Positions 17,054 to 27,130 of a stretch of 64,000 bases of DNA are shown here, piece after piece. This DNA is from Dysgonomonas hofstadii (GTDB lineage: Bacteria; Bacteroidota; Bacteroidia; Bacteroidales; Dysgonomonadaceae). Location: positions 434,001 to 498,000 of the forward strand of contig NZ_JACIEP010000002.1 of the NCBI RefSeq assembly GCF_014196915.1, read 5' to 3'. The first letter of the stretch is position 1. Every line of letters starts with the position of its first letter. The position numbers and the translations under genes were made by a program. The notes beneath the pieces were generated by a model. It did not search any database and was not told where the DNA came from. It worked only from the letters and a program-made list of their open reading frames with translations.

Positions 17054-19792
17054 ATGAATAAAAACAAAGACAACATATCATACCTTATACTTCTCATTAC
17101 CGGCATTTTACTTTTGTCTGGAACATCTGTATGTGCAAAAGAAATTCTAACAGATGGAAAATACAGTGTCACTCTATATGCAAACAAAGCCGATATAAAT
17201 AAAAAGACTACTAAAATAATCGGTAAGATAGGAACACCTAAAATAAAACTTGTTACGCTGAAAGATAATATAACTGAAAGGGCGAGCAATGAAATTGAAA
17301 ATGATCCGGATATAACATACCAAATAAAATTACCCGTTGCTGGTAAATACAGGATATTTGCAGAAGTAGTCAGAGAAGATAAAGTCATCCCTGGAATGAA
17401 AGTTGAAACCCGTCTGGTCAAACTTAAAATAGATGGTCAGCGAATTACAAGACGGATAATTTCCAATCTTCACGAATACTCAGGTCACGATCTGGGAATA
17501 TTTGATTTGCAGGCAGAGTCAGAAATAAAAATGTGGTTGCCCGAGAAAATATCTTTCGAATCAATCCGTATAGAAGAATATATGCCAATAGCAGTACCAA
17601 ACGAAGCTGCTAACTATATTCCATACATCACGCCTCCTTCAGACAGGCCAAGTTTATGGGTGAATAAAAATAATCTACCCAGTATAAGAAAACGGTTGAC
17701 GAAAGGAGAAAATCTTCCGGTCTGGCAGGAAGTGCAGAAAAAAGCAAAACAACCTTACCCTTTCGAATTCGATGTACGAAAAGAAATGTTTCACAACAAT
17801 GAGATAGAAAAGATTGCTCTTATAAAGGCGTTTTATTATCTGATGACAGATGATCGCAAAGTCGGACAGGAAGTTGTCAATCTGATGCTGAATTATTTGT
17901 CCGTTCTCGAATTCGGGAATGTAAGACATGGAGACATTACCAGGGAACTGGGACAATCTATTTATACCGCAGCAATCACTTATGACTGGTGCTACAACCT
18001 GTTGAGTGAAAATGACAGGCATACACTTTATAATCACATGATGCGCCTTGCTCCCGAAATGGAAATAGGATGGCCTCCATTCAAGGAGCATGTGGTCAAC
18101 GGGCATGCCAGTGAAGCTCAAGTTAACAGGGATCTGTTGGCTATGAGCATCGCTATTTATGACATAGACCCTCAGCCATATCGTTATACATCATATCTGC
18201 TGCTTGAGCACCTGTTGCCGATGAGAGCTTTTGAATACCAGTCGCCACGGCATAACCAGGGATTCGACTACGGAGCATACAGGCACGGTTGGGAAATGCA
18301 TGCGGCATGGATGTTTTACAGGATGACAGGAGTACGCATATTCAACGATAATATCACAAGCCTGAGCAAATATTGGATATATATGCAACTGCCTGACGGC
18401 AAACGTTTTTCGGACGGAGATAAATTCTCAAAAACCCATGTCTCCTATCCTGAAACATTGCTGTTAGATTATGCATATGCTGATGATGCTGTACTCAAAG
18501 GAGAATTTGAACGACGTGGCGGATTAAGCAGAGCAAAAGATAATCCGATTCTTTTCCTATTGGTAAATAATCCCGATCTGAAAACGAATCCAGACCTCAA
18601 TACTTTACCACTATCTATAGATTATGGAAATATCTTAGGTGGATTATCCGCAAGGACAGGCTGGAATATGGAAGAAGGAAGCAACGATGTAGCGGCAGAA
18701 ATACGAGGTGGAGGATATCATTTCGGAAACCATCAGCATTGCGATGCAGGCTCTTTTCAAATCTATTTTCATGGAGAACAGGTATTTAATGTCGGCATAT
18801 ACAGGGCTTACGGAACCCCTTACGATTTCAATTTTTATAAAAGATCGGTAGCTCACAATACAATACTGGTAAAAGATCCGGACGAAAAACTGGCGCACAG
18901 GACAAATATCAATGATGGCGGAAGCAGATTTAACCAGAGGAATCCAAAGACACCGGAAGAAGCGATGAACGATCCCTGGTTCGATTACGGAACCGTGATC
19001 TCCGCCGATTTCGAGGCGAATACTTTAAAACCATCATACAGTTATTTCAAAGCCGATCTTACAGCCGCTTATTACAGTAAAACAAGTAATTACACACGCA
19101 GTTTCTGCTTCCTTAACCTGAATAGGGAAGATATTCCGGCGGCGATCATACTGGCGGATGATCTTATCACATCGAAAAATGATTTCGAAAAATACTGGAA
19201 GATAAATACATTCAATCAACCTTCTTTTTCTGATCAGAATGTTGTTTTACATAATAGCAGTGGTGGCCAGGTAGGTAAAACACATATGAATATGTTGCTT
19301 CCGCGACCCGAAGACAGACAAATCGAAATTTCCAGCCTGAAGGACTCTACAAGTGTTTTAGGGCTTCAATATCAGATTAAATATCCGACTCCCGAAGCAA
19401 ATGCCTATCAGGTAGTGGCATATCCTAAAAAGAATAAAAAGCATAATCGCTTCCTTACTGTATTCCAGATGACTGCCGACGGAACAGAACCATTACCTGT
19501 TGATTTCTACGAAACAGACAATAAATATGTTATTTCCCTTCAAGACCGCATAGTGTGCATGAGTGCCGGGTACGGACAAATACAGGATTCATTTTCTCTA
19601 AACATAGATAGAAACACTGAAATTCAAATACTTATCACCGATCTAAAACCCGGATTTTGGAATATACGGAATATGGAAACCAATACAGATCGAAATTTTA
19701 AAGTAGAAGCCGGAAAGAACACTATTTTCTTCAAAGGAGGAAAGGGCAAATACATAATTACTCCGGGGCGGTCTTATGTTGTTGGGGAATAG
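17054..19792 (+). CDS. Heparinase II/III-like polysaccharide lyase
   Basis: The frame can open at TTG 17027, but ATG 17054 gives a proper signal peptide (MNKNKDNISYLILLITGILL...SVCAKE) and 912 aa. An N-terminal beta region (about residues 30-190) precedes an alpha/alpha toroid with GQSIYTAAITYDWCYNLLSE and NQGFDYGAYRHGWEMH. A heparinase II/III domain follows, with FGNHQHCDAGSFQIYFHGE and YKRSVAHNTILVKDP, the region that carries catalytic Tyr/His and metal residues. Known relatives eliminate uronate linkages in heparan, alginate or similar chains. It starts 27 bp after the M20 gene. A periplasmic or surface lyase acting on a uronate-hexosamine chain fits the locus. The exact polymer is unknown. 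Confidence 0.87.
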   Translation: MNKNKDNISYLILLITGILLLSGTSVCAKEILTDGKYSVTLYANKADINKKTTKIIGKIGTPKIKLVTLKDNITERASNEIENDPDITYQIKLPVAGKYRIFAEVVREDKVIPGMKVETRLVKLKIDGQRITRRIISNLHEYSGHDLGIFDLQAESEIKMWLPEKISFESIRIEEYMPIAVPNEAANYIPYITPPSDRPSLWVNKNNLPSIRKRLTKGENLPVWQEVQKKAKQPYPFEFDVRKEMFHNNEIEKIALIKAFYYLMTDDRKVGQEVVNLMLNYLSVLEFGNVRHGDITRELGQSIYTAAITYDWCYNLLSENDRHTLYNHMMRLAPEMEIGWPPFKEHVVNGHASEAQVNRDLLAMSIAIYDIDPQPYRYTSYLLLEHLLPMRAFEYQSPRHNQGFDYGAYRHGWEMHAAWMFYRMTGVRIFNDNITSLSKYWIYMQLPDGKRFSDGDKFSKTHVSYPETLLLDYAYADDAVLKGEFERRGGLSRAKDNPILFLLVNNPDLKTNPDLNTLPLSIDYGNILGGLSARTGWNMEEGSNDVAAEIRGGGYHFGNHQHCDAGSFQIYFHGEQVFNVGIYRAYGTPYDFNFYKRSVAHNTILVKDPDEKLAHRTNINDGGSRFNQRNPKTPEEAMNDPWFDYGTVISADFEANTLKPSYSYFKADLTAAYYSKTSNYTRSFCFLNLNREDIPAAIILADDLITSKNDFEKYWKINTFNQPSFSDQNVVLHNSSGGQVGKTHMNMLLPRPEDRQIEISSLKDSTSVLGLQYQIKYPTPEANAYQVVAYPKKNKKHNRFLTVFQMTADGTEPLPVDFYETDNKYVISLQDRIVCMSAGYGQIQDSFSLNIDRNTEIQILITDLKPGFWNIRNMETNTDRNFKVEAGKNTIFFKGGKGKYIITPGRSYVVGE

Positions 19793-19805
19793 TATAACAG
19801 AAAAG

Positions 19806-19834
19806 TATAAATTTTTCCGGAAAAGTATTTATAT
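19806..19834. repeat. Nested palindrome ahead of the acetyltransferase gene
   Basis: The perfect palindrome TTTTCCGGAAAA (19813-19824) is flanked by TATAAA and TTTATA. It lies in the 62-bp gap between the lyase and acetyltransferase genes. It could be an operator or an mRNA processing hairpin. No T run follows, so it is not a typical terminator. Confidence 0.35.
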
Positions 19835-19854
19835 AACAAACAAAAAATAATACC

Positions 19855-21018
19855 ATGATTCAGAAAACGAACAACAGACTACTATCCCTTGACGTATTAC
19901 GGGGATTAACTATTGCCGGAATGATATTGGTAAACAATGCCGGCTCGTGGAGATATCAGCCATTAAGCCATGCCGCATGGGACGGGCTAACTCCGACAGA
20001 TCTGGTGTTTCCCTTCTTTATGTTCATCATGGGGATATCAACATTCATATCGCTTCGCAAATTCAACTTTGAATGTAATAAACCAACATTGTTCAAAATA
20101 TTGAAAAGGACAGTGGTTATTTTCCTCATCGGATTGGGATTAAACTGGTTATCATTATCTTTTCGTACTTTCCATAACTTATCAGCGGAAGAAATGGGCT
20201 TTGGGGAACGTTTCATTAAAGCCATTACAAATTTCGAATATATCCGCATATTAGGAGTAATGCAAAGACTGGCCATTACATATGGTGCTACAGCCTTGAT
20301 TGCAATTCTTGTAAAGCACAAATATATTCCCTATATCATTGTAACTGCATTGATCGGCTATTTCCTGTTACTCTTTTTCGGAAACGGATTCGAATTCAGC
20401 GAAAACAATATCGTCTCTACCCTCGACAGAGCCATATTGGGAACAAAGCATATGTATAAGGATAGCGGAATGGCCATAGACCCGGAAGGATTACTAAGTA
20501 CAATACCGGCTATCGCTCATGTATTAATTGGTTTCTGGTGCGGAAAGGTTTTGTTGGCAACAAAAGATAACAATGAACGGATACAGTATCTGTTTATCGC
20601 TGGTGCAATTATGACCTTCCTTGGATTCCTTCTGAGCTATGGATGCCCGATAAACAAAAAAATATGGACTCCTACTTTTGTTCTGGCTACTTGCGGGATG
20701 GCCTCCACACTGCTGGCTCTACTGATATGGATCATAGATATCAAGGGATATAAAAAATGGAGTGTCTTTTTCGAATCATTCGGAGTAAATCCCTTATTTA
20801 TATACGTAATGGCAGGCGTAGTCTCCATTCTGTTAGTGAACATCTCGTTTATATATAATGGAGATGCTATCAGTATCAGGGACTTCATATATCAGGCATG
20901 TATACAGCCATATTGTGGCAATTACTTCGGTTCGCTTGTCTATGCGCTATTATTTGTCGGCTTCAACTGGGTAATAGGAAATATATTATATAAAAAGAAG
21001 ATCTTTATAAAGATATGA
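19855..21018 (+). CDS. nagX: NagX/HGSNAT-type transmembrane acyltransferase
   Basis: The 387-aa protein opens with the family signature SLDVLRGLTIAGMILVNN, then PLSHAAWDGLTPTDLVFPFF, where the His corresponds to the active-site His of heparan-alpha-glucosaminide N-acetyltransferase. About ten hydrophobic helices follow, with GVMQRLAITYG in the middle. The human relative acetylates the terminal glucosamine of heparan using cytosolic acetyl-CoA. In bacteria, NagX-type proteins occur with GlcNAc utilisation genes. Beside a heparinase-like lyase it may cap glucosamine ends in the periplasm so that later enzymes can act. The gene symbol follows family usage and is not proven. Confidence 0.8.
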   Translation: MIQKTNNRLLSLDVLRGLTIAGMILVNNAGSWRYQPLSHAAWDGLTPTDLVFPFFMFIMGISTFISLRKFNFECNKPTLFKILKRTVVIFLIGLGLNWLSLSFRTFHNLSAEEMGFGERFIKAITNFEYIRILGVMQRLAITYGATALIAILVKHKYIPYIIVTALIGYFLLLFFGNGFEFSENNIVSTLDRAILGTKHMYKDSGMAIDPEGLLSTIPAIAHVLIGFWCGKVLLATKDNNERIQYLFIAGAIMTFLGFLLSYGCPINKKIWTPTFVLATCGMASTLLALLIWIIDIKGYKKWSVFFESFGVNPLFIYVMAGVVSILLVNISFIYNGDAISIRDFIYQACIQPYCGNYFGSLVYALLFVGFNWVIGNILYKKKIFIKI

Positions 21019-21362
21019 TAATGATAAAGATACTTTTAACAGACATATAAATCAAAATGACGGAATTTGAGGATTCTTTAGCTCGAATGGACTACTAAAG
21101 AGGTAAAAGAATCAATATTTTTGTTTTAGAGTACATCGAAATACTAAAATAAATAATCAGCTGCTATTTATAAATTTTTAAGTATTTAAACCCTCCTATA
21201 AACTCTGAAATTATGAATGCAACAAAATGAGGTATCTGAACTAAGGTTGGAATCTGGTAATTAACTGAGAATGCCATTCACAAAACATATTGTGAAATTG
21301 TCTTTTTGTAAATGAAAAACGTTTAAGGCTATAAACCAACGTAAAATGTAAAATCTAATAAT
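21019..21362 (+). promoter_or_regulatory. Leader and control region of the first susC gene
   Basis: This 344-bp gap holds no gene. A hairpin with TCTTTAG and CTAAAGA arms is at 21075-21101. TAttTTTG at 21116-21123 matches the -7 box but lacks a good -33 partner. A perfect inverted repeat, TTCACAA and TTGTGAA with a 6-bp spacer, lies at 21277-21296, about 66 bp before the susC start, and could be an operator or part of the mRNA leader. Confidence 0.45.
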
Positions 21363-24300
21363 ATGAAAAACTTCAAGAAGCTTATTTTAGGAGCACTAAC
21401 CTGCTCCATAATATTGGGGTTATCCAATATTACTGCATATGCATACACGCATGATGAAGCGCTGAACAGTAGTAATACTGAAACATTATCCACTACTCCA
21501 ATGCAACAGAAAAGAATACAGGGTACTGTTGTAGACGAACTGAGAGATCCTCTTATTGGTGCCAGCATTACTGTCAAAGGCACAACAAATGCTACAATGA
21601 CCGATATTGATGGTAAATTTTCCCTGAATGCAAATGCCGGTTCTGTAATAGTCGTTACATTTGTCGGCTACCACACAAAAGAAGTTTCCATTGATTCGAA
21701 AAGCAACTATGACATCCAATTAGAATCAAACTCTCACATAATGGACGACATTGTAGTTGTAGGTTACGGTACCATGAAAAAACAAAACATGACAGGTGCT
21801 GTTTCGTCCGTTAAATTTGACGAGGCATTATCGAGCCGTCCTACTATGAGTTTGTCTTCTGCCCTTACGGGATTAAGCGCAGGATTGAACATTTCGCAAT
21901 TGTCGGGAACACCGGGTGCAGAAGATGTTAATATTATGGTGCGAGGCAGAGGTACAATGAATGATTCTTCTCCTTTAGTGGTAGTAGACGGAGTACCGGG
22001 AGCTCTGAATGATATAAATCCAAGTGATGTAGAAAGTGTATCTATACTTAAAGATGCGGCATCTTCAGCCATTTATGGGTCGCGTGCTGCTAATGGTGTT
22101 ATTCTTGTTACTACAAAAAGAGGAACCGAAGGTAGAGTAAACGTCACCTATAACGGATATATAGGCTGGCAAAAAGCCGCAAAAACTCTTGATTTTATAT
22201 CTGATATGGCAACCCATATGGAGATGGTAAATATAGGAGCGGAAAATATAGCTCTTACTACTACTGGTAAACCTAGAACAAGTGATAAATACGACAAAAG
22301 TCTTATTGAAGAATGGAGAAGAGAGTCCGCGGCAGGTAACCCATTATATCCCAGTACAGACTGGTATGACGAAATGCTGAATACATCTGTTCTTACCGAG
22401 CATAACCTGTCGGTAAGGGGGGGGAGCGAAAAAGCTAATTTTTCTTTCTCTTTGGGATATTTAAACAATAAAGGTATAATTGATAATTCAGGATATACAA
22501 AATACTCTTTCCGTCTGAGTGCCGATTCGAAGGTGAATAACTGGCTACAACTGGGTGGACATGTTTTCGGTTCGTGGTCGGACAGGGATCCTATTGATGT
22601 TAATCAATTTTTTGGACAGATTAAAGATACAACTCCAGGGACTATCCCAAAATCGGAAGACGGACGTTATGGAAGGGCAATGTTTCCGGGCTTACCGGCT
22701 GGATACAATCCGCGGGCATATGTCGATCATGTACGTGGAAATTATGAAAGGCAGAAGTTAGGATTAAAGTTTTATAAAAAAGTAAAATTCCTGAAATATC
22801 TGGAGTGGGAAAGCAGTTTCGGTTTCAATTTCGATAACAGGCGTAACTGGGAGTATTCCATGCCTTATGATGTATGGAATTTCCAAACAGAAACCAAAGA
22901 GGGTGGTAATACTCTCACTGAAGACAAATTGTTTAATGGTACCCGGAGAGATTATTCAACCATTCTGAATACATTATTACGGTTTAATTATTCTTTGAAT
23001 AAAGAGCACAATTTTGCAGCATTGGTTGGTATCGACCAGCAATATAACCGTATGGACAGATTCGATGCTACTAAGGATGACATATTGGGTAACGATGTCC
23101 TTTATATAATGAATGCCGGTGTAGAGATGAAAAGTATAACAGGTGATGCTACAGATGATGCCCTCAGATCCTATTTCGGACGCATCAACTATGATTATAA
23201 AGGCAAATATTTATTCGAAGCCAATGCCCGTTACGATGGATCTTCCAGATTTGCAAAAGATAACAGATGGGGCTTTTTCCCTTCATTTTCAGCAGGATGG
23301 AGAGTCACCGAAGAATCCTTTGCTGAATCATTGAAAACTGTTTTTGATGATATTAAAATAAGGGGATCGTGGGGTAAACTTGGTAACAACAGGATTGGAG
23401 ATTATACTTATCAGGTAATATATAATTCTCTAAAATATCCTTTTGGAGGAAAAGTTCAACAAGGCGTTGCTCCTACCGAACTGGCTAATGATAAGGTAAA
23501 ATGGGAGACTACCACCATGACCAATATTGGGTTAGATCTGGTCCTTCTGAAGAACAGATTAACATTAAGCGCTGAATATTATAATAAAACAACCAACGAT
23601 ATATTGGTACAAATTCCTGTACCATATGTATTGGGAAAGTTCAACCCTTTCTGGCAAAATATTGCTGAGATGAGGAATAATGGTATTGAATTACAGGTAA
23701 CCTATCATGGAAATGCCGGAAAAGACTTTTCATATAGTATCAGCGGAAACTTATCGACAATCAGCAACAAAGTGGTGAAATACGGCGAGGTAACAGATAA
23801 CGGAGCGACAGTCATACAAGAAGGAAGCCCTTATGGAGCATTCTATCTTCTCGAGTTCGACCATATTATCCAAGATCAGGCTGAAATAGACCAACTAGTG
23901 GCAGACGGCTATACCTGGAGTGCCAATCTAGGAAATAAGCCATTACCGGGTGATATGCTATATAAAGATTCAAACGGGGATAAGATTTTTGATCTGAATG
24001 ATCGAGTTGCCAGAGATTACACGACTCTTCCCAAACTCACTTATGGGATAAATATCAATCTGGCATATAAAGATTTTGATATAAATATAGTAGGGCAAGG
24101 CGTAAGCGGTTCGAAAGGATATTGGAACGATGGATATAATACCTTTAATATTAATGAAGGTCAATTAATGAGAACTAATGTTTTGGAACACTGGACCCCA
24201 GAAAACAAGTCGACTAAGTATCCACGCCTATCGGAAGGAGGATCTCTAAATGTTTCTGCAAGTGATTACTGGTTATATAATACATCTTACTTCAGGATAA

Positions 24301-24491
24301 AATCGATACAACTGGGATATACTTTACCTAAAAAGTTAACATCAAAGTTTCAGGTCGAAAGGTTAAGATTGTATACCAATCTGGAAAATTACTTTACAAT
24401 CACCGGCTTCAAAGGATATAATCCGGAAAATACAAGTATGGCTTATCCTATTATGAAACAATGGGTTATTGGTTTAAATCTAACATTTTAA
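21363..24491 (+). CDS. SusC-family TonB-dependent outer-membrane transporter
   Basis: The 1042-aa protein has a signal peptide, then a carboxypeptidase-regulatory-like domain (IQGTVVDELRDPLIGASITV to about residue 125), a TonB-box-like DDIVVVGYGTMKK, a plug domain (VDGVPGALNDINPSDVESVS, AASSAIYGSRAANG) and a 22-strand barrel ending in the aromatic ...VIGLNLTF. It would import an oligosaccharide across the outer membrane with the SusD-like partner encoded 11 bp downstream. Placement behind the lyase and acetyltransferase genes suggests the cargo is a fragment of the same glycan. SusC numbering and substrate cannot be predicted. Confidence 0.95.
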   Translation: MKNFKKLILGALTCSIILGLSNITAYAYTHDEALNSSNTETLSTTPMQQKRIQGTVVDELRDPLIGASITVKGTTNATMTDIDGKFSLNANAGSVIVVTFVGYHTKEVSIDSKSNYDIQLESNSHIMDDIVVVGYGTMKKQNMTGAVSSVKFDEALSSRPTMSLSSALTGLSAGLNISQLSGTPGAEDVNIMVRGRGTMNDSSPLVVVDGVPGALNDINPSDVESVSILKDAASSAIYGSRAANGVILVTTKRGTEGRVNVTYNGYIGWQKAAKTLDFISDMATHMEMVNIGAENIALTTTGKPRTSDKYDKSLIEEWRRESAAGNPLYPSTDWYDEMLNTSVLTEHNLSVRGGSEKANFSFSLGYLNNKGIIDNSGYTKYSFRLSADSKVNNWLQLGGHVFGSWSDRDPIDVNQFFGQIKDTTPGTIPKSEDGRYGRAMFPGLPAGYNPRAYVDHVRGNYERQKLGLKFYKKVKFLKYLEWESSFGFNFDNRRNWEYSMPYDVWNFQTETKEGGNTLTEDKLFNGTRRDYSTILNTLLRFNYSLNKEHNFAALVGIDQQYNRMDRFDATKDDILGNDVLYIMNAGVEMKSITGDATDDALRSYFGRINYDYKGKYLFEANARYDGSSRFAKDNRWGFFPSFSAGWRVTEESFAESLKTVFDDIKIRGSWGKLGNNRIGDYTYQVIYNSLKYPFGGKVQQGVAPTELANDKVKWETTTMTNIGLDLVLLKNRLTLSAEYYNKTTNDILVQIPVPYVLGKFNPFWQNIAEMRNNGIELQVTYHGNAGKDFSYSISGNLSTISNKVVKYGEVTDNGATVIQEGSPYGAFYLLEFDHIIQDQAEIDQLVADGYTWSANLGNKPLPGDMLYKDSNGDKIFDLNDRVARDYTTLPKLTYGININLAYKDFDINIVGQGVSGSKGYWNDGYNTFNINEGQLMRTNVLEHWTPENKSTKYPRLSEGGSLNVSASDYWLYNTSYFRIKSIQLGYTLPKKLTSKFQVERLRLYTNLENYFTITGFKGYNPENTSMAYPIMKQWVIGLNLTF

Positions 24492-24502
24492 ATAAAAGAG
24501 AT

Positions 24503-26155
24503 ATGAAAAACAAAATAATATTAATTTTACTATCTGTTTGTCTTCTATCTTCTTGCAGTGATAGTTTTCTCGATCGGAACTCACTATCAGGATTATCTGG
24601 AGGAGATTTCTGGACAACTCAGGAAAACGCCATATTGGGTATTAATACCTTATATCATTCTAACCGTGAATATACGAGTGGTAATGGTGCAGGAATAACA
24701 AATCCCGCCGTCTTTATAGGTATAATGGAATACGGAATGCTCGATGATTTTACGGATATTTCTTACCATTCGCTAAATATCCCAATGGTAACCGGGACAA
24801 TTGCTCCAAATAATGTAATGTTTTTAAATTATTGGGGAATATTATATAAAGGTATTTACCGTGCAAATACAGGCCTTAAATATATACCTGATATAGCGAT
24901 GGATAATGACATCAAAAACCGCTGTATAGGTGAAGCCAAATTTTTCAGAAGTTATTTCTACTTTAAGTTATGGGATTTATATGGAGGCGTTCCTATTTAT
25001 GATTACGCGATGAATCCGGATGAAGCATACAAACCCCGTAATACAGAGAGGGAAGTATATGAATTTATAGTACAGGATATGACTGACGCATATGCTCTGT
25101 TACCTGAAAAATATGAAAGTACCGATGTTGGACGGGCGACTAAATGGGCTGCACTGGCAATGCGGGGTAAAGCTCATCTCTGGGCAAAAGAATATGCAAA
25201 AGCTGCTGCGGATTTTAAAGAACTGATGGAAAAAAGCGACAGAAAACTAGTTGATGACTACGAAACTCTCTTTCATGTGGATGGAAATAATAACAGTGAA
25301 GTTATTTTGGATGTTCAATATACAACGGAAGCCGGACATGGAATACCTACAGGCAGATGGTGGATAGCGAGCGCAAAAGCGTCTCCATCTCCCGGACAAC
25401 GGTCACGTCCAACAAATGAATTAGTGAATTCATATGAAATGATCGATGGTACTCCTTTTGATTTTAATAATTTTACTAATGCGAAAGGAGAACCATTCAA
25501 CCCTAATAATGAAGAAGACTGGAATGATGAGGCTTCTGTCAGAAAATTATATGAAAACAGAGATCCCCGTTTACAGCAGTCGATAGTAGTACCCTGGTCA
25601 ACATATGTTGGTTTAAATAATAGTACATATATTTATAGGTTTCCTGAAACCAGTGACGCGGATAGCTATACAATGGTTTTCCCTAATAACTATGCCTGGC
25701 GTAAATTTGTCGAACCGGGAACACGATATCTTACAGATTTATATAATGTCCCACAAAATATACCTCTTATCCGCTTAGCTGACATCATGTTGATGTATGC
25801 TGAAGCACAGAATGAAGCATTAGCATCCCCTGACCAATCTGTTTATAAAGCTGTAAACGATATTCGTGACAGGGCAGGTATGCCTGATCTGCCTACAGGC
25901 CTGACTAAAGACCAGATGCGAGAAAGAATACGCCATGAAAGAAAAATAGAGCTTTGTGTTGAAGGGCAACGCTATTCAGATATTCGCAGATGGGGGATTG
26001 CCAAAGAATTGGTAGACAAGTTCGAAATGAAAGCAATTAGAGGCGGCGGCGCTATTCGAGTAAAAGGATTCGGCGATCAGTATTATCTATGGCCAATACC
26101 GCAACAGGAAATTACTTTGAATCCGAGTTTAACACAAAATCCGGGTTGGGAATAA
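24503..26155 (+). CDS. SusD-family surface glycan-binding lipoprotein
   Basis: The frame is open from 24461 inside susC, but ATG 24503 gives a correct lipoprotein signal (MKNKIILILLSVCLLSSCSD) and 550 aa. The fold is TPR-based: AKFFRSYFYFKLWDLYGGVP near residue 135 and MRGKAHLWAKEYAKAAADFKEL are typical helices. The C-terminal RagB/SusD signature includes VKAVNDIRDRAGMP-type sequence, ERKIELCVEGQRYSDIRRWG and YLWPIPQQEITLNPSLTQNPGW. It is paired with the SusC just upstream. The last gene of the rightward series, it is closed by a strong hairpin. Confidence 0.95.
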   Translation: MKNKIILILLSVCLLSSCSDSFLDRNSLSGLSGGDFWTTQENAILGINTLYHSNREYTSGNGAGITNPAVFIGIMEYGMLDDFTDISYHSLNIPMVTGTIAPNNVMFLNYWGILYKGIYRANTGLKYIPDIAMDNDIKNRCIGEAKFFRSYFYFKLWDLYGGVPIYDYAMNPDEAYKPRNTEREVYEFIVQDMTDAYALLPEKYESTDVGRATKWAALAMRGKAHLWAKEYAKAAADFKELMEKSDRKLVDDYETLFHVDGNNNSEVILDVQYTTEAGHGIPTGRWWIASAKASPSPGQRSRPTNELVNSYEMIDGTPFDFNNFTNAKGEPFNPNNEEDWNDEASVRKLYENRDPRLQQSIVVPWSTYVGLNNSTYIYRFPETSDADSYTMVFPNNYAWRKFVEPGTRYLTDLYNVPQNIPLIRLADIMLMYAEAQNEALASPDQSVYKAVNDIRDRAGMPDLPTGLTKDQMRERIRHERKIELCVEGQRYSDIRRWGIAKELVDKFEMKAIRGGGAIRVKGFGDQYYLWPIPQQEITLNPSLTQNPGWE

Positions 26156-26209
26156 ACATAAACATCGGCGATTTCGGTTACATAGGTTAATTATTTGATA
26201 TATAGATTG

Positions 26210-26256
26210 ATAAAAGAGGAAGTTAGAATCGCTGATTCATTCCTCTTTTATTATTT
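26210..26256 (+). terminator. Terminator after the first susD gene
   Basis: A 12-bp perfect stem (ATAAAAGAGGAA pairing with TTCCTCTTTTAT) encloses a small inner hairpin GAATC-GCT-GATTC. A/T-rich sequence follows. It marks the end of the first carbohydrate locus and could work on both strands. Confidence 0.75.
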
Positions 26257-26308
26257 TATACTTTTAAATCTTTTTATTACTTTTAGTTAGTTCAATAAGC
26301 TGATAACA

Positions 26309-27130
26309 ATGGATACTTCAAACTCATACTCGGAATTCTACGAATCATCTAACCTGTTTCACGGATCGTTAATGCACGCGATGGGCACCAGACTGGATGT
26401 TATAATCGTGGAGCCCAATAAAAACACATCGATGATCTGCTGGGAAAGGATTGAAGAAGAGATTTCACGGTTATCGCTGCTATTTAATAAGTTCGATGAA
26501 AGGAGTGAGTTATTTACTGTAAATCAGAAGGCTGCTCAATCTCCTGTTGCTGTGAGTAATGAACTGTGGACCGTATTAATAGACTGTAAACAATATTTCA
26601 ACATGACTTCCGGTTACTTTGATATCAGCCTCAAGGATTATAATCAGGTAATACTGGATGCGAAAAAACGAACCGTCTATTTTAAAGATGAGCAAATTCA
26701 ATTGGATCTGGGGGCATATGCCAAAGGCTATGCACTGGAGAAAATCCGCAATATATTACATGATCAGTATGTCAGTTGTGCCCTGATCAATTTCGGGAAT
26801 AGTTCCGTCCTTGCATTAGGTTCCCATCCTCATGGCGACTATTGGCCTATCGGAATAGAAGACCCTTATAATCCCGAAAATACACTCGGAATAGTAGAAC
26901 TTGTTGACAACACCTTGTCTACATCCGGAAACATGCCCAGTCATACAAAACATATCCTCGATCCTCATACAGGGACATATACAGAAGCGCGAAAAATTGT
27001 ATCTGTAAAAGCAGTAAACGCAATTGATGCTGAAGTCCTTTCCACAACTTTGATGATAATTCCCGATGAATTGGCAAGCTCTGTATTATCCAATTTTATC
27101 GTTGATGAATATTTATCTTTTGACCTGTAA
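26309..27130 (+). CDS. ApbE-family FAD:protein FMN transferase
   Basis: The 273-aa protein matches ApbE flavin transferases, which attach FMN to Thr or Ser of target proteins. It shows FHGSLMHAMGTRLDVI at the start, QLDLGAYAKGYALE near residue 140 (family DxGxxxKG), INFGNSSVLALG, LSTSGNMPSHTKHILDPHTG, and AEVLSTTLMI in place of the ADALATA metal-binding segment. No signal peptide is evident, so unlike many ApbE proteins it may act in the cytoplasm. It stands alone between two terminators. The AEVLST segment has Glu where metal-binding Asp is common, so activity needs caution. No obvious flavinylated target is encoded beside it. Confidence 0.82.
   Translation: MDTSNSYSEFYESSNLFHGSLMHAMGTRLDVIIVEPNKNTSMICWERIEEEISRLSLLFNKFDERSELFTVNQKAAQSPVAVSNELWTVLIDCKQYFNMTSGYFDISLKDYNQVILDAKKRTVYFKDEQIQLDLGAYAKGYALEKIRNILHDQYVSCALINFGNSSVLALGSHPHGDYWPIGIEDPYNPENTLGIVELVDNTLSTSGNMPSHTKHILDPHTGTYTEARKIVSVKAVNAIDAEVLSTTLMIIPDELASSVLSNFIVDEYLSFDL

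Noticed and set aside
21277-21296. CRP/FNR-type site
   Set aside because: The half-sites are inverted relative to the CRP pattern TGTGA-N6-TCACA, so it is not a standard CRP/FNR site.
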